From Agrobacterium vitis (GTDB lineage: Bacteria > Pseudomonadota > Alphaproteobacteria > Rhizobiales > Rhizobiaceae), in NCBI RefSeq assembly GCF_013426735.1, contig NZ_AP023272.1:2958501-3022500 (forward strand): a stretch of 64,000 nucleotides of DNA. Reading direction: 5' to 3'. Below are positions 45,252 through 53,003 of this stretch, in pieces (position 1 is the stretch's first letter; each line of letters starts with the position of its first letter). A program made the position numbers and the translations under genes. The notes under the pieces were generated by a model, which saw only the letters and a program-made list of their open reading frames with translations, searched no databases and had not been told where the DNA came from.

Positions 45252-45665
45252 ATGCTGCAAGGAACCCATCTAGCGTCCGTCACTTCAGAAATGTATGAGC
45301 GGCGCTGGGACCGTTATCAGGTTCGCCGACCCGCTCGCATCATGGCGGTCCGCGCTGGTTTGAGCGGCGTGACCATGCGCAGCGCCACGGTGCTGGATAT
45401 TTCCCGCGGTGGCGCCGGTATAGAATTGGATACCGGGATCGGCCTTGGCAGTCACTATTATCTGGAGGTTTTGGGGATTGCCACACGTATCGGCTGTGCC
45501 GAAGCTTATCGAAACGGCACAAGGGCTGGCGTCAAATTCCTGATGCCGATTTCAGAAGTCTTGTTGCAACGGATTATCCGTACCGACTTCGTCATGAGCG
45601 CCGACCGCACCAGGGACAATGCTGGAAAGACCGTTGAGCCAGGAACAGGCAGACTTGCCCGGTGA
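45252..45665 (+). CDS. PilZ-domain c-di-GMP-binding protein
   Basis: This is a 137-aa single-domain PilZ protein. Both ligand motifs are intact: the arginine motif (YERRWDRYQVRRPARI) and LDISRGGAGIEL (D-x-S-x-x-G). It should bind c-di-GMP and control motility or exopolysaccharide; the target is unknown. ATG 45252 has GAGGAGAG upstream; the frame extends further back without PilZ sequence. Confidence 0.88.
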   Translation: MLQGTHLASVTSEMYERRWDRYQVRRPARIMAVRAGLSGVTMRSATVLDISRGGAGIELDTGIGLGSHYYLEVLGIATRIGCAEAYRNGTRAGVKFLMPISEVLLQRIIRTDFVMSADRTRDNAGKTVEPGTGRLAR

Positions 45666-45822
45666 GCAAGCGCTCAAACCTCGTCGCGCACCATTTATTT
45701 TCAATCAACTACCTTCGGCTGCAATAAAGAGGGCTAGCCGCTGTTGTTTGATCTAACGCCCCTTGGCGGCTCCTTACAGCCTTTCTATTCTCAGCGAAAC
45801 CGATTCGCCAGGAATAGCGTTC

Positions 45823-46941
45823 ATGTCATCCTTTTCGCGGTTTACGCCGCTTATCTCCCGCCTGCCCGCCACCGTTCCCTTTGTCGGCCCCGAGGCTATC
45901 GAGCGCCAGCGTAGTCTGCCGGTCAAGGCCAGGATCGGCGCCAATGAAAGCGGCTTCGGCCCCTCGCCCAAAGTTCACTTGGCGTTGCAGGCTGCCTCAT
46001 CCGACATTTGGAAATATGCCGATCCCGAAAATTTCGATCTGAAGGCCGCCCTGGCTGCCCATTATGGCCTTGCCGCCGAAAATTTTGCGGTTGGCGAAGG
46101 CGTCGATGATCTTCTAGGTCTGACCGTGCGGCTGGTGATTGAACAGGGTTTGCCAGTCGTCACTTCGCTTGGCGGTTATCCGACCTTCAATTTTCACGTC
46201 AACGGCTTTGGCGGGCAACTGGTGACGGTGCCCTATCGGCAGGACCGCGAGGACCTCGACGGTTTGCTGGAGGCCGTGCGCCGCGAAAATGCGCCGCTGG
46301 CCTATCTCGCCAATCCCGACAATCCGATGGGAAGCTGGCATGAGAGCCACGACGTCGTTGCCTTTGCCCGTACCCTGCCGGAGACGTGTCTGCTCATTCT
46401 GGACGAAGCCTATAGCGAAACTGCCCCGGTTGGCAGCATCCCTGCTATGAATGCGCTGATCGATCTGCCGAATGTGCTGCGGATGCGGACATTTTCCAAG
46501 GCTTATGGCCTGGCTGGGGCACGGATCGGCTATGCGATCGGCACGCCTGGAACGGTGTCTGCCTTCGACAAGATTCGCAATCATTTCGGCATGGTGCGAA
46601 CATCCGTCGCCGCAGCTCTTGCCGCCCTCGCCGACCAGGATTATCTCACTGCGACCGTCGCGCGGATCATCGCGGCGCGGGAGAGAATTTCGTCGATTGC
46701 GCGCCAGAATGGCCTGCGGCCGCTGGTCTCAGCGACCAATTTCGTGGCGGTGGATTGCGGCCGCGACCCGGCCTATGCCCGCGCTATTGTCGATGGATTG
46801 ATGCAGCATGGCGTGTTTATCCGCATGCCGGGCGTGGCGCCGCTCAATCGCTGTATCCGCATCAGCGCTGGCTTGCCGGAGGATCTCGATTTGCTGGAAC
46901 AGGCGCTGCCGATGGTTTTGCGCGACCTCGAGTCGCGCTGA
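45823..46941 (+). CDS. Class I/II PLP-dependent aminotransferase (HisC-like)
   Basis: This 372-aa enzyme resembles histidinol-phosphate aminotransferases. PLP sites: YLANPDNPMGSW (Asn), LDEAYSE (Asp/Tyr) and the Schiff-base Lys in RTFSKAYGLAGARIGYA. The C-terminal Arg that binds the carboxylate lies in CIRISAG. There is no his operon context, so it could instead act on an aromatic or other amino acid. ATG 45823 has AGGAA eight bases upstream. Confidence 0.88.
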   Translation: MSSFSRFTPLISRLPATVPFVGPEAIERQRSLPVKARIGANESGFGPSPKVHLALQAASSDIWKYADPENFDLKAALAAHYGLAAENFAVGEGVDDLLGLTVRLVIEQGLPVVTSLGGYPTFNFHVNGFGGQLVTVPYRQDREDLDGLLEAVRRENAPLAYLANPDNPMGSWHESHDVVAFARTLPETCLLILDEAYSETAPVGSIPAMNALIDLPNVLRMRTFSKAYGLAGARIGYAIGTPGTVSAFDKIRNHFGMVRTSVAAALAALADQDYLTATVARIIAARERISSIARQNGLRPLVSATNFVAVDCGRDPAYARAIVDGLMQHGVFIRMPGVAPLNRCIRISAGLPEDLDLLEQALPMVLRDLESR

Positions 46942-46969
46942 CGGCGCTGTAGAACTTTTTATCTGCTGG

Positions 46970-47012
46970 AAAAACAAAAACCGCGCCGGCCTTGTTCCTG
47001 CCGGTCGCGGTT
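46970..47012 (-). terminator. Rho-independent terminator of the Sel1 gene
   Basis: On the minus strand a stem of about 12 pairs with one bulge (AACCGCGACCGGC / GCCGGCGCGGTT, loop AGGAACAAG) is followed by TTTGTTTTT. It lies 54 bases after the stop of the Sel1 gene; as a hairpin it may also slow the convergent aminotransferase transcript. Confidence 0.8.
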
Positions 47013-47065
47013 GAATGGTTTTGTATTACCCTGTTTCGTTGATGCCCTGTTTGGATGGCGGTGGA

Positions 47066-47332
47066 TCAGTGGGAGGTCATCCATTCACGGGCGTCACGCA
47101 GCGCTTCGGCCAACTGGCTTTTGGTCATGGTCGAGGCCAGATCGGAGCGGAGGCCGACGGAGCGGTCACAGCCTTTGATCGCGGCGATATTCAGCCATTT
47201 ATGGGCAGACACCAGATCCTGCTCGCAGCCACGACCGGTGGCATACATCAGGCCCATGATCCGAAAGATATCAGCCTGGGGCTGGCCACCAATCGTGGCC
47301 ATATCGTCTGCCTGCATATCGAAACGTGCCAT
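47066..47332 (-). CDS. Small Sel1-repeat protein
   Basis: This is an 88-aa protein with one Sel1-like alpha/alpha repeat: FRIMGLMYATGRGCEQDLVSAHKWLNIAA, here split as GLMYATGRGCEQDLVSAHKW then LNIAA, and a helical C-terminal part with MTKSQLAEALRDAREW. Sel1 repeats mediate protein contacts; the partner is unknown. It has its own terminator downstream. The rhizobial family often occurs near metabolic genes without clear role. Confidence 0.8.
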   Translation of the reverse strand: MARFDMQADDMATIGGQPQADIFRIMGLMYATGRGCEQDLVSAHKWLNIAAIKGCDRSVGLRSDLASTMTKSQLAEALRDAREWMTSH

Positions 47333-47863
47333 GGTCTAGTCCCTGTCCAATTTGGTTTCAGTTGGTCTTTTTTCAGTGTCATGGCGGGTTTCCGGCTTAT
47401 CATTGCGCCGGAATACCCCGCCAGGCTAAGTCCCTGTTTTTATGTCTGAACCGTCCACATCCCTGGCGATCTAGCGTCGCTTTTCGGTGTGTGCGGTGCG
47501 GCGGGTTTTCCCTGCTCGTTTGATGGGTTCATTATGTCGGACGGGTTTCAAAATGCGCTTAAAATGCTTGCTTAACGGGTGGCAAACGGGCTCGAAACCC
47601 TTTGTCAACTTGTCTTTCCGTTAAGCATTACAGGGGCTGATTTACCGGCAAATAGAGGTTAATTTTACCGATTTTTCACGGTTGTGATTTTACTCTTTGT
47701 TCATCATGATCAAGAGAGGCGCAGAAATGTTTCGAAAAGTCAGCCTCGTCATGGCGCCCTTCACATCGCATCCGAGCCCTATTTACGTTTACGTGCGCGT
47801 CATTTAATTTGATGGTCTTGCTACCCGAAACCATATCGGGGGCGGAGGATCGTGGAGGAACGG
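47333..47863. other. Intergenic region between the Sel1 and DUF2147 genes
   Basis: About 530 bases between divergent genes without a credible frame. It contains a 10-bp inverted repeat TGCTTAACGG / CCGTTAAGCA (47569-47578 and 47618-47627) enclosing a small GGG / CCC stem, a shape that could be a small RNA or a long leader. Confidence 0.45.
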
Positions 47864-48202
47864 ATGAAAACTATTCTACTCGCAGCCGGATTACTGGCCT
47901 TGAGCCTGACAAGCGTCAGCGCGGCAGAGCCGATCGAAGGCAAATGGAAGACGGCGAGCGGTGAAACTGCCGAGATCGCCAGCTGTGGCACAGCCTTTTG
48001 CATCACCCTGAAGACGGGCAAGCATGCAGGCAAACAAATCGGCAAGCTGAGTGGCGCAGGTGCCAGCTATACCGGCGAAGTCACCGATCCGGATAATGAC
48101 AAGACCTATTCCGGCTCAGCAAATGTCCAGGGCAAATCCCTCAACTTGAAGGGCTGCGTGCTGGCCGTGCTGTGCAAGAGCCAGACCTGGACCAGACTGT
48201 AA
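47864..48202 (+). CDS. DUF2147-like exported protein
   Basis: This is a 112-aa secreted protein: signal peptide (MKTILLAAGLLALSLTSVSA), then a beta-barrel-like DUF2147 domain with IEGKWKTASGETAEIASCG and the late LNLKGCVLAVLCKSQTWTRL. Three or four cysteines suggest disulfides in the periplasm. Function is unknown; some members bind small ligands. ATG 47864 has GGAGGAA upstream; the GTG at 47852 is not needed. Confidence 0.85.
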   Translation: MKTILLAAGLLALSLTSVSAAEPIEGKWKTASGETAEIASCGTAFCITLKTGKHAGKQIGKLSGAGASYTGEVTDPDNDKTYSGSANVQGKSLNLKGCVLAVLCKSQTWTRL

Positions 48203-48239
48203 TATTTCGCCGCGCCGGATCATACCGGCGCGGTATTAC
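48199..48239. terminator. Bidirectional hairpin between DUF2147 and GST genes
   Basis: A perfect 9-bp GC stem CCGCGCCGG / CCGGCGCGG with a 6-base loop is flanked by an outer GTAATA / TATTAC pairing. It sits between two convergent genes, so it probably ends both transcripts, though no real U tract is present. Confidence 0.5.
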
Positions 48240-48259
48240 CAGATTTTGAGGACGTCCGC

Positions 48260-48952
48260 TTATCGAGCCTTTTGGCCAAACAGGACTTTCTTGGCTTCCT
48301 CATCGGTGGCGACATTGCTGCGCCGCTCGGCGCCAACAGCGATACCGGCCTTGACCGCCGGGCGTTCCATCATCGTCTCAAACCAGCGCTTCAGATGGGG
48401 GAAATCGTTGAGGTCCTGTCCCTGATTGGCATGGGGTACGACCCAGCCGATGCAGGCCATGTCGGCAATGGAATAATCGCCCGCCAGAAACTCCCGATCC
48501 GCCAGCCGCTTGTTCATCACACCATAGAGACGGTTGACTTCATTGGTATAGCGGTTGATGCCGTATTCGATCTTTTCCGGCGCATATTGGCGGAAATGAT
48601 GCGCTTGTCCGGCCATCGGACCGAGGCCGCCCATCTGCCAGAACAGCCATTGATCCACCTCTACGCGGGCGCGCTCATCCTTGGGATAAAATTTGCCGGT
48701 CTTGCGTCCGAGATATTGCAGGATCGCACCGGATTCGAACACGGATATCGGCTCCCCGCCAGGACCATCCGGATCGATGATCGCTGGCATACGGTTATTG
48801 GGCGAAATCTTCAGGAAATCCGGCGCGAATTGCTCGCCCTTGCCGATATTGATGTAGGTCACCTCATAGGGCAAGCCGAGTTCTTCCAGCAGAATGGAAA
48901 TCTTCCAGCCATTCGGGGTAGGCCAGTAAAAAAGCTCGATAGGCGCTGTCAT
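48260..48952 (-). CDS. Glutathione S-transferase family protein (YfcG-like, Nu class)
   Basis: This is a 230-aa GST with an N-terminal thioredoxin-like domain (ELFYWPTPNGWKISILLEEL, in which TPNGxK replaces the usual catalytic Ser/Tyr) and a helical C-terminal domain (SIADMACIGWVVPH). Nu-class enzymes of this type are good disulfide reductases with glutathione. The start 48952 follows AAAGGAGAGAG. It is alone and convergent with DUF2147. Confidence 0.9.
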   Translation of the reverse strand: MTAPIELFYWPTPNGWKISILLEELGLPYEVTYINIGKGEQFAPDFLKISPNNRMPAIIDPDGPGGEPISVFESGAILQYLGRKTGKFYPKDERARVEVDQWLFWQMGGLGPMAGQAHHFRQYAPEKIEYGINRYTNEVNRLYGVMNKRLADREFLAGDYSIADMACIGWVVPHANQGQDLNDFPHLKRWFETMMERPAVKAGIAVGAERRSNVATDEEAKKVLFGQKAR

Positions 48953-49062
48953 GGGCTCTCTCCTTTGAAGCATCACGCAATGTCTGCCTGCCCCTGAGGT
49001 AAAGATCATGGCGCCAAGTTCAAGGGACAAACGCAAAAGCGTCAGCCAGAATTCCAGCCTCG

Positions 49063-49103
49063 CGATAGCTTGATCGTTTCATATCAAAACCATCAAGCTA
49101 TCG
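49063..49103 (+). promoter_or_regulatory. Large hairpin abutting a ribosome site
   Basis: A perfect 12-bp stem CGATAGCTTGAT / ATCAAGCTATCG is extended, after one C-C mismatch, by GTTT / AAAC, leaving a 7-base loop. The last stem base touches GGGGG (49103-49107), the ribosome site of the 64-aa gene starting at 49113. This position suggests control of ribosome access or mRNA stability, or an operator if read as DNA. Confidence 0.5.
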
Positions 49104-49112
49104 GGGGATATC

Positions 49113-49307
49113 ATGAGAGACATTACACTACGGCTGACGGCAGTGACGGTTATCATGGCGGTGTTCGCGGCGCTGTTTTCCATACTGGTCATCAATTCTA
49201 CCCGGATACCGCAAAACCTGCGCACGGGCCTGACGGGAGAGCGGCTCTATTCGCTGCAAAACGGGTCGGCGCCGACCATCCAAAGCATCGCGGCGCGCAG
49301 GGGATAA
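49113..49307 (+). CDS. Small single-membrane-segment protein (64 aa)
   Basis: ATG 49113 follows GGGGGAT. The product has one hydrophobic segment near the N-terminus (LTAVTVIMAVFAALFSILVI, residues 8-27), then a short polar tail with NSTRIPQNLRTGLTGERLY and an IQSIAARRG end. I do not recognise a family. The hydrophobic segment could be a membrane anchor or a signal. Coding status is supported by the ribosome site and the hairpin placed right before it. Confidence 0.5.
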   Translation: MRDITLRLTAVTVIMAVFAALFSILVINSTRIPQNLRTGLTGERLYSLQNGSAPTIQSIAARRG

Positions 49308-49366
49308 ATTCAGCGGAAATGCATGGCTGTCGTTTGCTTGTTATTCAGACCGATATATAACGTCTC

Positions 49367-50881
49367 ATGAGCAATAGAATCGTCAATTCCATCCCTGGGC
49401 CTATCCCTGTCACCATCATCAGCCCACCCGCTTACGAGGCAAGGCTGTTTGCCGACGCCCGCGAGGCCGTCGATGCGATTACAGAGATTTATGAGCGCAA
49501 TACGGCGTTTCTCATCGATGCGTTTACAGCCCTTGCCAATGGCGCACCGATAGAGGGCCGTTATCGGGCCTTCTATCCGCAGGTCAGTATCGAGACCAAT
49601 AGTTTCGGCCATCTGGATACCCGTCTCTCCTACGGCCATGTCACCTCGCCGGGCATCTATACGACGACGCTGACCAATCCGAAATTGTTTCGCCATTACC
49701 TGAAGGAACAGCTGTCCCTGCTGATGCGCAATCATCAGGTTCCGGTCAAGGTCAGTGAATCGACAACGCCGATCCCGTTGCATTTTGCCTTCGGCGAAGG
49801 CGCCCATGTCGAGGCCTCGGCTACCGGCTTTTCCGATATCCAGTTGCGCGATATTTTCGACACGCCTGACCTTTCGACCACGGACGACGAAATCGCCAAT
49901 GGCGAATATGAGCCGCCAGCCGGTGAACCGTTTCCACTGGCGCCGTTCACGGCGCAGCGCATCGATTATTCACTGGCGCGGCTTTCGCATTATACCGCGA
50001 CCAGCGCCAAGCATTTTCAGAATTTCGTGCTGTTCACCAATTATCAATTCTATGTGGATGAATTCTGCGCCTATGCCCGCACCCTGATGGCCAATGGCGG
50101 CGAAGGCTATACGGCCTTTGTCGAGCCGGGCAATATCACTACTCTGGCCGGGGAAAACGCACCCTCCTCCGGCGCGCCGCTTGGCCGCCTGCCGCAAATG
50201 CCAGCCTATCACCTGAAAATGAAGGGGCATGCCGGTATTACCATGGTCAATATCGGCGTTGGCCCGTCCAACGCCAAGACAATCACCGACCACGTGGCCG
50301 TGCTGCGCCCACATGCCTGGCTGATGCTTGGCCACTGCGCCGGTCTGCGCAACAGCCAGCGGCTGGGTGATTATGTGCTGGCCCATGCCTATATGCGTGA
50401 AGACCACGTGCTGGACGACGACCTTCCGGTCTGGGTACCGATCCCGGCGCTGGCCGAAGTGCAGCTGGCACTGGAAGATGCCGTAGAGGAAATCACCGGT
50501 TATGAGGGCTTCGAGCTGAAGCGCATCATGCGCACCGGCACGGTGGCCACCATCGACAATCGCAATTGGGAACTGCGCGACCAGCGCGGTCCAGTGAAGC
50601 GCCTGTCACAATCGCGCGCCATTGCGCTCGACATGGAATCGGCAACGATTGCCGCCAATGGCTTCCGCTTCCGCGTTCCCTACGGCACCTTGCTCTGCGT
50701 GTCCGACAAGCCGCTGCATGGCGAATTGAAACTGCCGGGCATGGCGACGGCCTTCTACAAGACCCAGGTCAGCCAGCATTTGCAGATCGGTATTCGTGCC
50801 TTGCAGAAGCTCGGTGCGATGCCGACAGAAAAGCTGCATTCGCGCAAGCTGAGAAGCTTTTTCGAGACGGCCTTCCAGTAA
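49367..50881 (+). CDS. amn: AMP nucleosidase
   Basis: This enzyme splits AMP into adenine and ribose-5-phosphate, tuning the adenylate pool. It is 504 aa, the usual length, with an N-terminal regulatory part (RYRAFYPQVSIETNSFGHLD) and a C-terminal nucleoside-phosphorylase-like fold (TMVNIGVGPSNAKTITDHVA, LGHCAGLRNSQRLGDYVLA, LDMESATIAANGFRFRVPYG). The start 49367 lacks a strong ribosome site. Confidence 0.95.
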   Translation: MSNRIVNSIPGPIPVTIISPPAYEARLFADAREAVDAITEIYERNTAFLIDAFTALANGAPIEGRYRAFYPQVSIETNSFGHLDTRLSYGHVTSPGIYTTTLTNPKLFRHYLKEQLSLLMRNHQVPVKVSESTTPIPLHFAFGEGAHVEASATGFSDIQLRDIFDTPDLSTTDDEIANGEYEPPAGEPFPLAPFTAQRIDYSLARLSHYTATSAKHFQNFVLFTNYQFYVDEFCAYARTLMANGGEGYTAFVEPGNITTLAGENAPSSGAPLGRLPQMPAYHLKMKGHAGITMVNIGVGPSNAKTITDHVAVLRPHAWLMLGHCAGLRNSQRLGDYVLAHAYMREDHVLDDDLPVWVPIPALAEVQLALEDAVEEITGYEGFELKRIMRTGTVATIDNRNWELRDQRGPVKRLSQSRAIALDMESATIAANGFRFRVPYGTLLCVSDKPLHGELKLPGMATAFYKTQVSQHLQIGIRALQKLGAMPTEKLHSRKLRSFFETAFQ

Positions 50882-50918
50882 GGCATCTTTGATGCCTTGC
50901 CGTTGATGCCTTGTCGTT

Positions 50919-51890
50919 TCAGGGCTTTCGCACGGGCGAAGGGAAAACCGCGTGCAGCGCCAGCGAGAGCGCTGCACTGAGCAAAGCCGAGACAATGACG
51001 ATCAGATGTAGATTGACGGCGGCCTTGGCCAATCCGTCCATATCCTGCACGGCCGCTCCCAGAGCGGCTGCACCGGCGACGATGCCAGCCGGATAGGTGC
51101 CGACGCCAGCGGGCGCGTGAAAGGGCAGGACCGAAGACAGCTCTCCGCCCAGTGCTCCGCCAAAAGCCGCCGATAGCGGCGTCACCTGCATCAGGCTCAA
51201 CACCCAGGCAAACACCAGAACCTTGGTCCCCCAGGTGACGATGGTCATGGCCCAGGCCCGGAAAAAGGCCGCCTTATGCGCAGGCAGGCCTGCCTCCACG
51301 CCTTCGACCATCTTGAGCAACCTGCCGGAAAACCGCGCCTTGGCAAACAGGATTGCCGGGCGTTTCAAGGCAAAACCGATCAGCGGCAGGACCAGAAACA
51401 GCAGCCAGCCAAACGCCCAGCCCCAAGGCTGCGGCTTTCCCAGCACCAGGCCGAGACCGGCGGCAGCCAGAAGCGCATGCAGATCCAGGAGCCGCATCAC
51501 CAGCAGCGCCGAGGTACCTGACAGTAGCGGCACGGAAAATTCCGAGCGCATCAGCAGCGGAAAGCTGGTCTCACCACTTCGAAACGGCAAAAGAATATTG
51601 AGGAGATTATGGACCTGTGCCAGATGAAACAGCGCGGTGAACCAGCCCGAGGTTTGGCGTGGGAAATAATCGTAGATCCGCCATGCCCGCACCAGAGAGG
51701 TGGACACCAACAGGCCCAGCGCCAGCAGCACTGTTGAAAGGCCCAGTGCCTGCCACTCTTGCAGCACCATGGACCAGCCCCAGACGGCTTCGACAAAAAC
51801 CACATAAGCGGCAATGGCGATAAAGGCGATGAGTGAAACGCCATGGCGCTTTATCCACGATTTGCGGTGACTTTGATCGATTGAGGTCAT
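50919..51890 (-). CDS. Lysylphosphatidylglycerol-synthase-like membrane protein (flippase-type)
   Basis: This is a 323-aa membrane protein with about eight hydrophobic segments, similar to the N-terminal flippase half of MprF (UPF0104 / AglD2-like). It has the family segments LNILLPFRSGETSFPLLMR and a late GVGTYPAGIVAGAAALG. It lacks the soluble synthase half, so a lipid-flipping or lipid-linked sugar role is inferred. The start at 51890 is the first ATG with membrane sequence right after it. It is divergent from the glycosyltransferase pair, 86 bases apart. Confidence 0.82.
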   Translation of the reverse strand: MTSIDQSHRKSWIKRHGVSLIAFIAIAAYVVFVEAVWGWSMVLQEWQALGLSTVLLALGLLVSTSLVRAWRIYDYFPRQTSGWFTALFHLAQVHNLLNILLPFRSGETSFPLLMRSEFSVPLLSGTSALLVMRLLDLHALLAAAGLGLVLGKPQPWGWAFGWLLFLVLPLIGFALKRPAILFAKARFSGRLLKMVEGVEAGLPAHKAAFFRAWAMTIVTWGTKVLVFAWVLSLMQVTPLSAAFGGALGGELSSVLPFHAPAGVGTYPAGIVAGAAALGAAVQDMDGLAKAAVNLHLIVIVSALLSAALSLALHAVFPSPVRKP

Positions 51891-51976
51891 TGCCCTGACA
51901 GTTCCGAATTGCGTGGCCGCGCCGGTTCCTATAACACCCGGACTTATAAAGGCCAGCAATTTTCGGAGTTCCTCCC

Positions 51977-53002
51977 TTGCCGACAGACCGTTTCGCCGCC
52001 GTGACCGGCCCTGCTTCCTCTGATAATGCCGCATCCGCGATTGAACTGTCGGTCGTCGTGCCATTCATGAACGAAGAAGACAATATTGGTCGCATGATCG
52101 AGCGGGTGATGGAAGCGCTGAAGGATTTCGGCAAGCCCTGGGAACTAATCGTCATCGATGACGGCTCCACCGACCGGACATTGAGCCGGGCGCAGGCCTA
52201 TATCGGTCGGGAGGGCCTGGACCTGAAAATCATCGAATTTCAGCGCAATTTCGGCCAGGCAGCGGGCCTTCAGGCCGGTTTCGACGCCGCACGCGGACGG
52301 CTGATCGCCTCGCTGGACGGCGACCTGCAAAACGATCCGCACGATATTCCCGGCATGATCGACGAGCTGGAAAGCCGTGATCTCGACCTGCTCTGCGGCT
52401 GGCGCAAGGCCAGGCAGGATACGCTGGTGCTGCGCAAGATCCCCTCCTGGTGCGCCAACCGGCTAATCGGCAAGGTGACTGGCGTGCGCATCCATGATTA
52501 TGGCTGCGGGCTGAAGCTGTACCGCGCCCATATCATCAAACAGATCAGCATCATGGGCGGCATGCACCGCTTCATCCCGGCCTGGGTCGCCAGCGTCATT
52601 CCATCGTCGCGGATCGGCGAAACTGTGGTCAATCACCATGCCCGCCAGTTCGGCAGCTCGAAATACGGTATTTCCCGCACCGCCCGCGTCGTGCTCGATC
52701 TGCTGGCCGTGCTGTTCTTCATGCGGTTTCGCCAGAGGCCCGGCCATTTCTTCGGGATGATCGGATTTTTCATCGGCACGATCAGCGCGCTGATCCTGTT
52801 CTATCTGTTCGTCATCAAGCTGATGGGCGAGGATATCGGCACACGGCCGCTGCTGCTGGTTGGCGTCATGCTGTTCCTCGCCTCGATCCAGATGATCACG
52901 ACAGGCATTGTCGCGGAAATGCTGACCCGTTCCTACGATACACCCCGTGCCTATGTGATCCGCAAGACCTACGACCAGGCACCGGATACCAAGGATATCT
53001 GA
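51977..53002 (+). CDS. GT2 polyprenyl-phosphate glycosyltransferase (DPMS/ArnC-like)
   Basis: This 341-aa enzyme transfers a sugar from a nucleotide to a polyprenyl phosphate carrier. The GT2 domain starts at about residue 23 (LSVVVPFMNEEDNIG) with IDDGSTD and SLDGDLQNDP (metal-binding D-x-D). The C-terminus has two membrane segments (about 252-282 and 290-315). The start is TTG at 51977 with GGAG eight bases upstream; no ATG fits before the domain. The next gene starts one base after its stop, so the two are coupled. Confidence 0.9.
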   Translation: MPTDRFAAVTGPASSDNAASAIELSVVVPFMNEEDNIGRMIERVMEALKDFGKPWELIVIDDGSTDRTLSRAQAYIGREGLDLKIIEFQRNFGQAAGLQAGFDAARGRLIASLDGDLQNDPHDIPGMIDELESRDLDLLCGWRKARQDTLVLRKIPSWCANRLIGKVTGVRIHDYGCGLKLYRAHIIKQISIMGGMHRFIPAWVASVIPSSRIGETVVNHHARQFGSSKYGISRTARVVLDLLAVLFFMRFRQRPGHFFGMIGFFIGTISALILFYLFVIKLMGEDIGTRPLLLVGVMLFLASIQMITTGIVAEMLTRSYDTPRAYVIRKTYDQAPDTKDI

Positions 53003-53003
53003 G

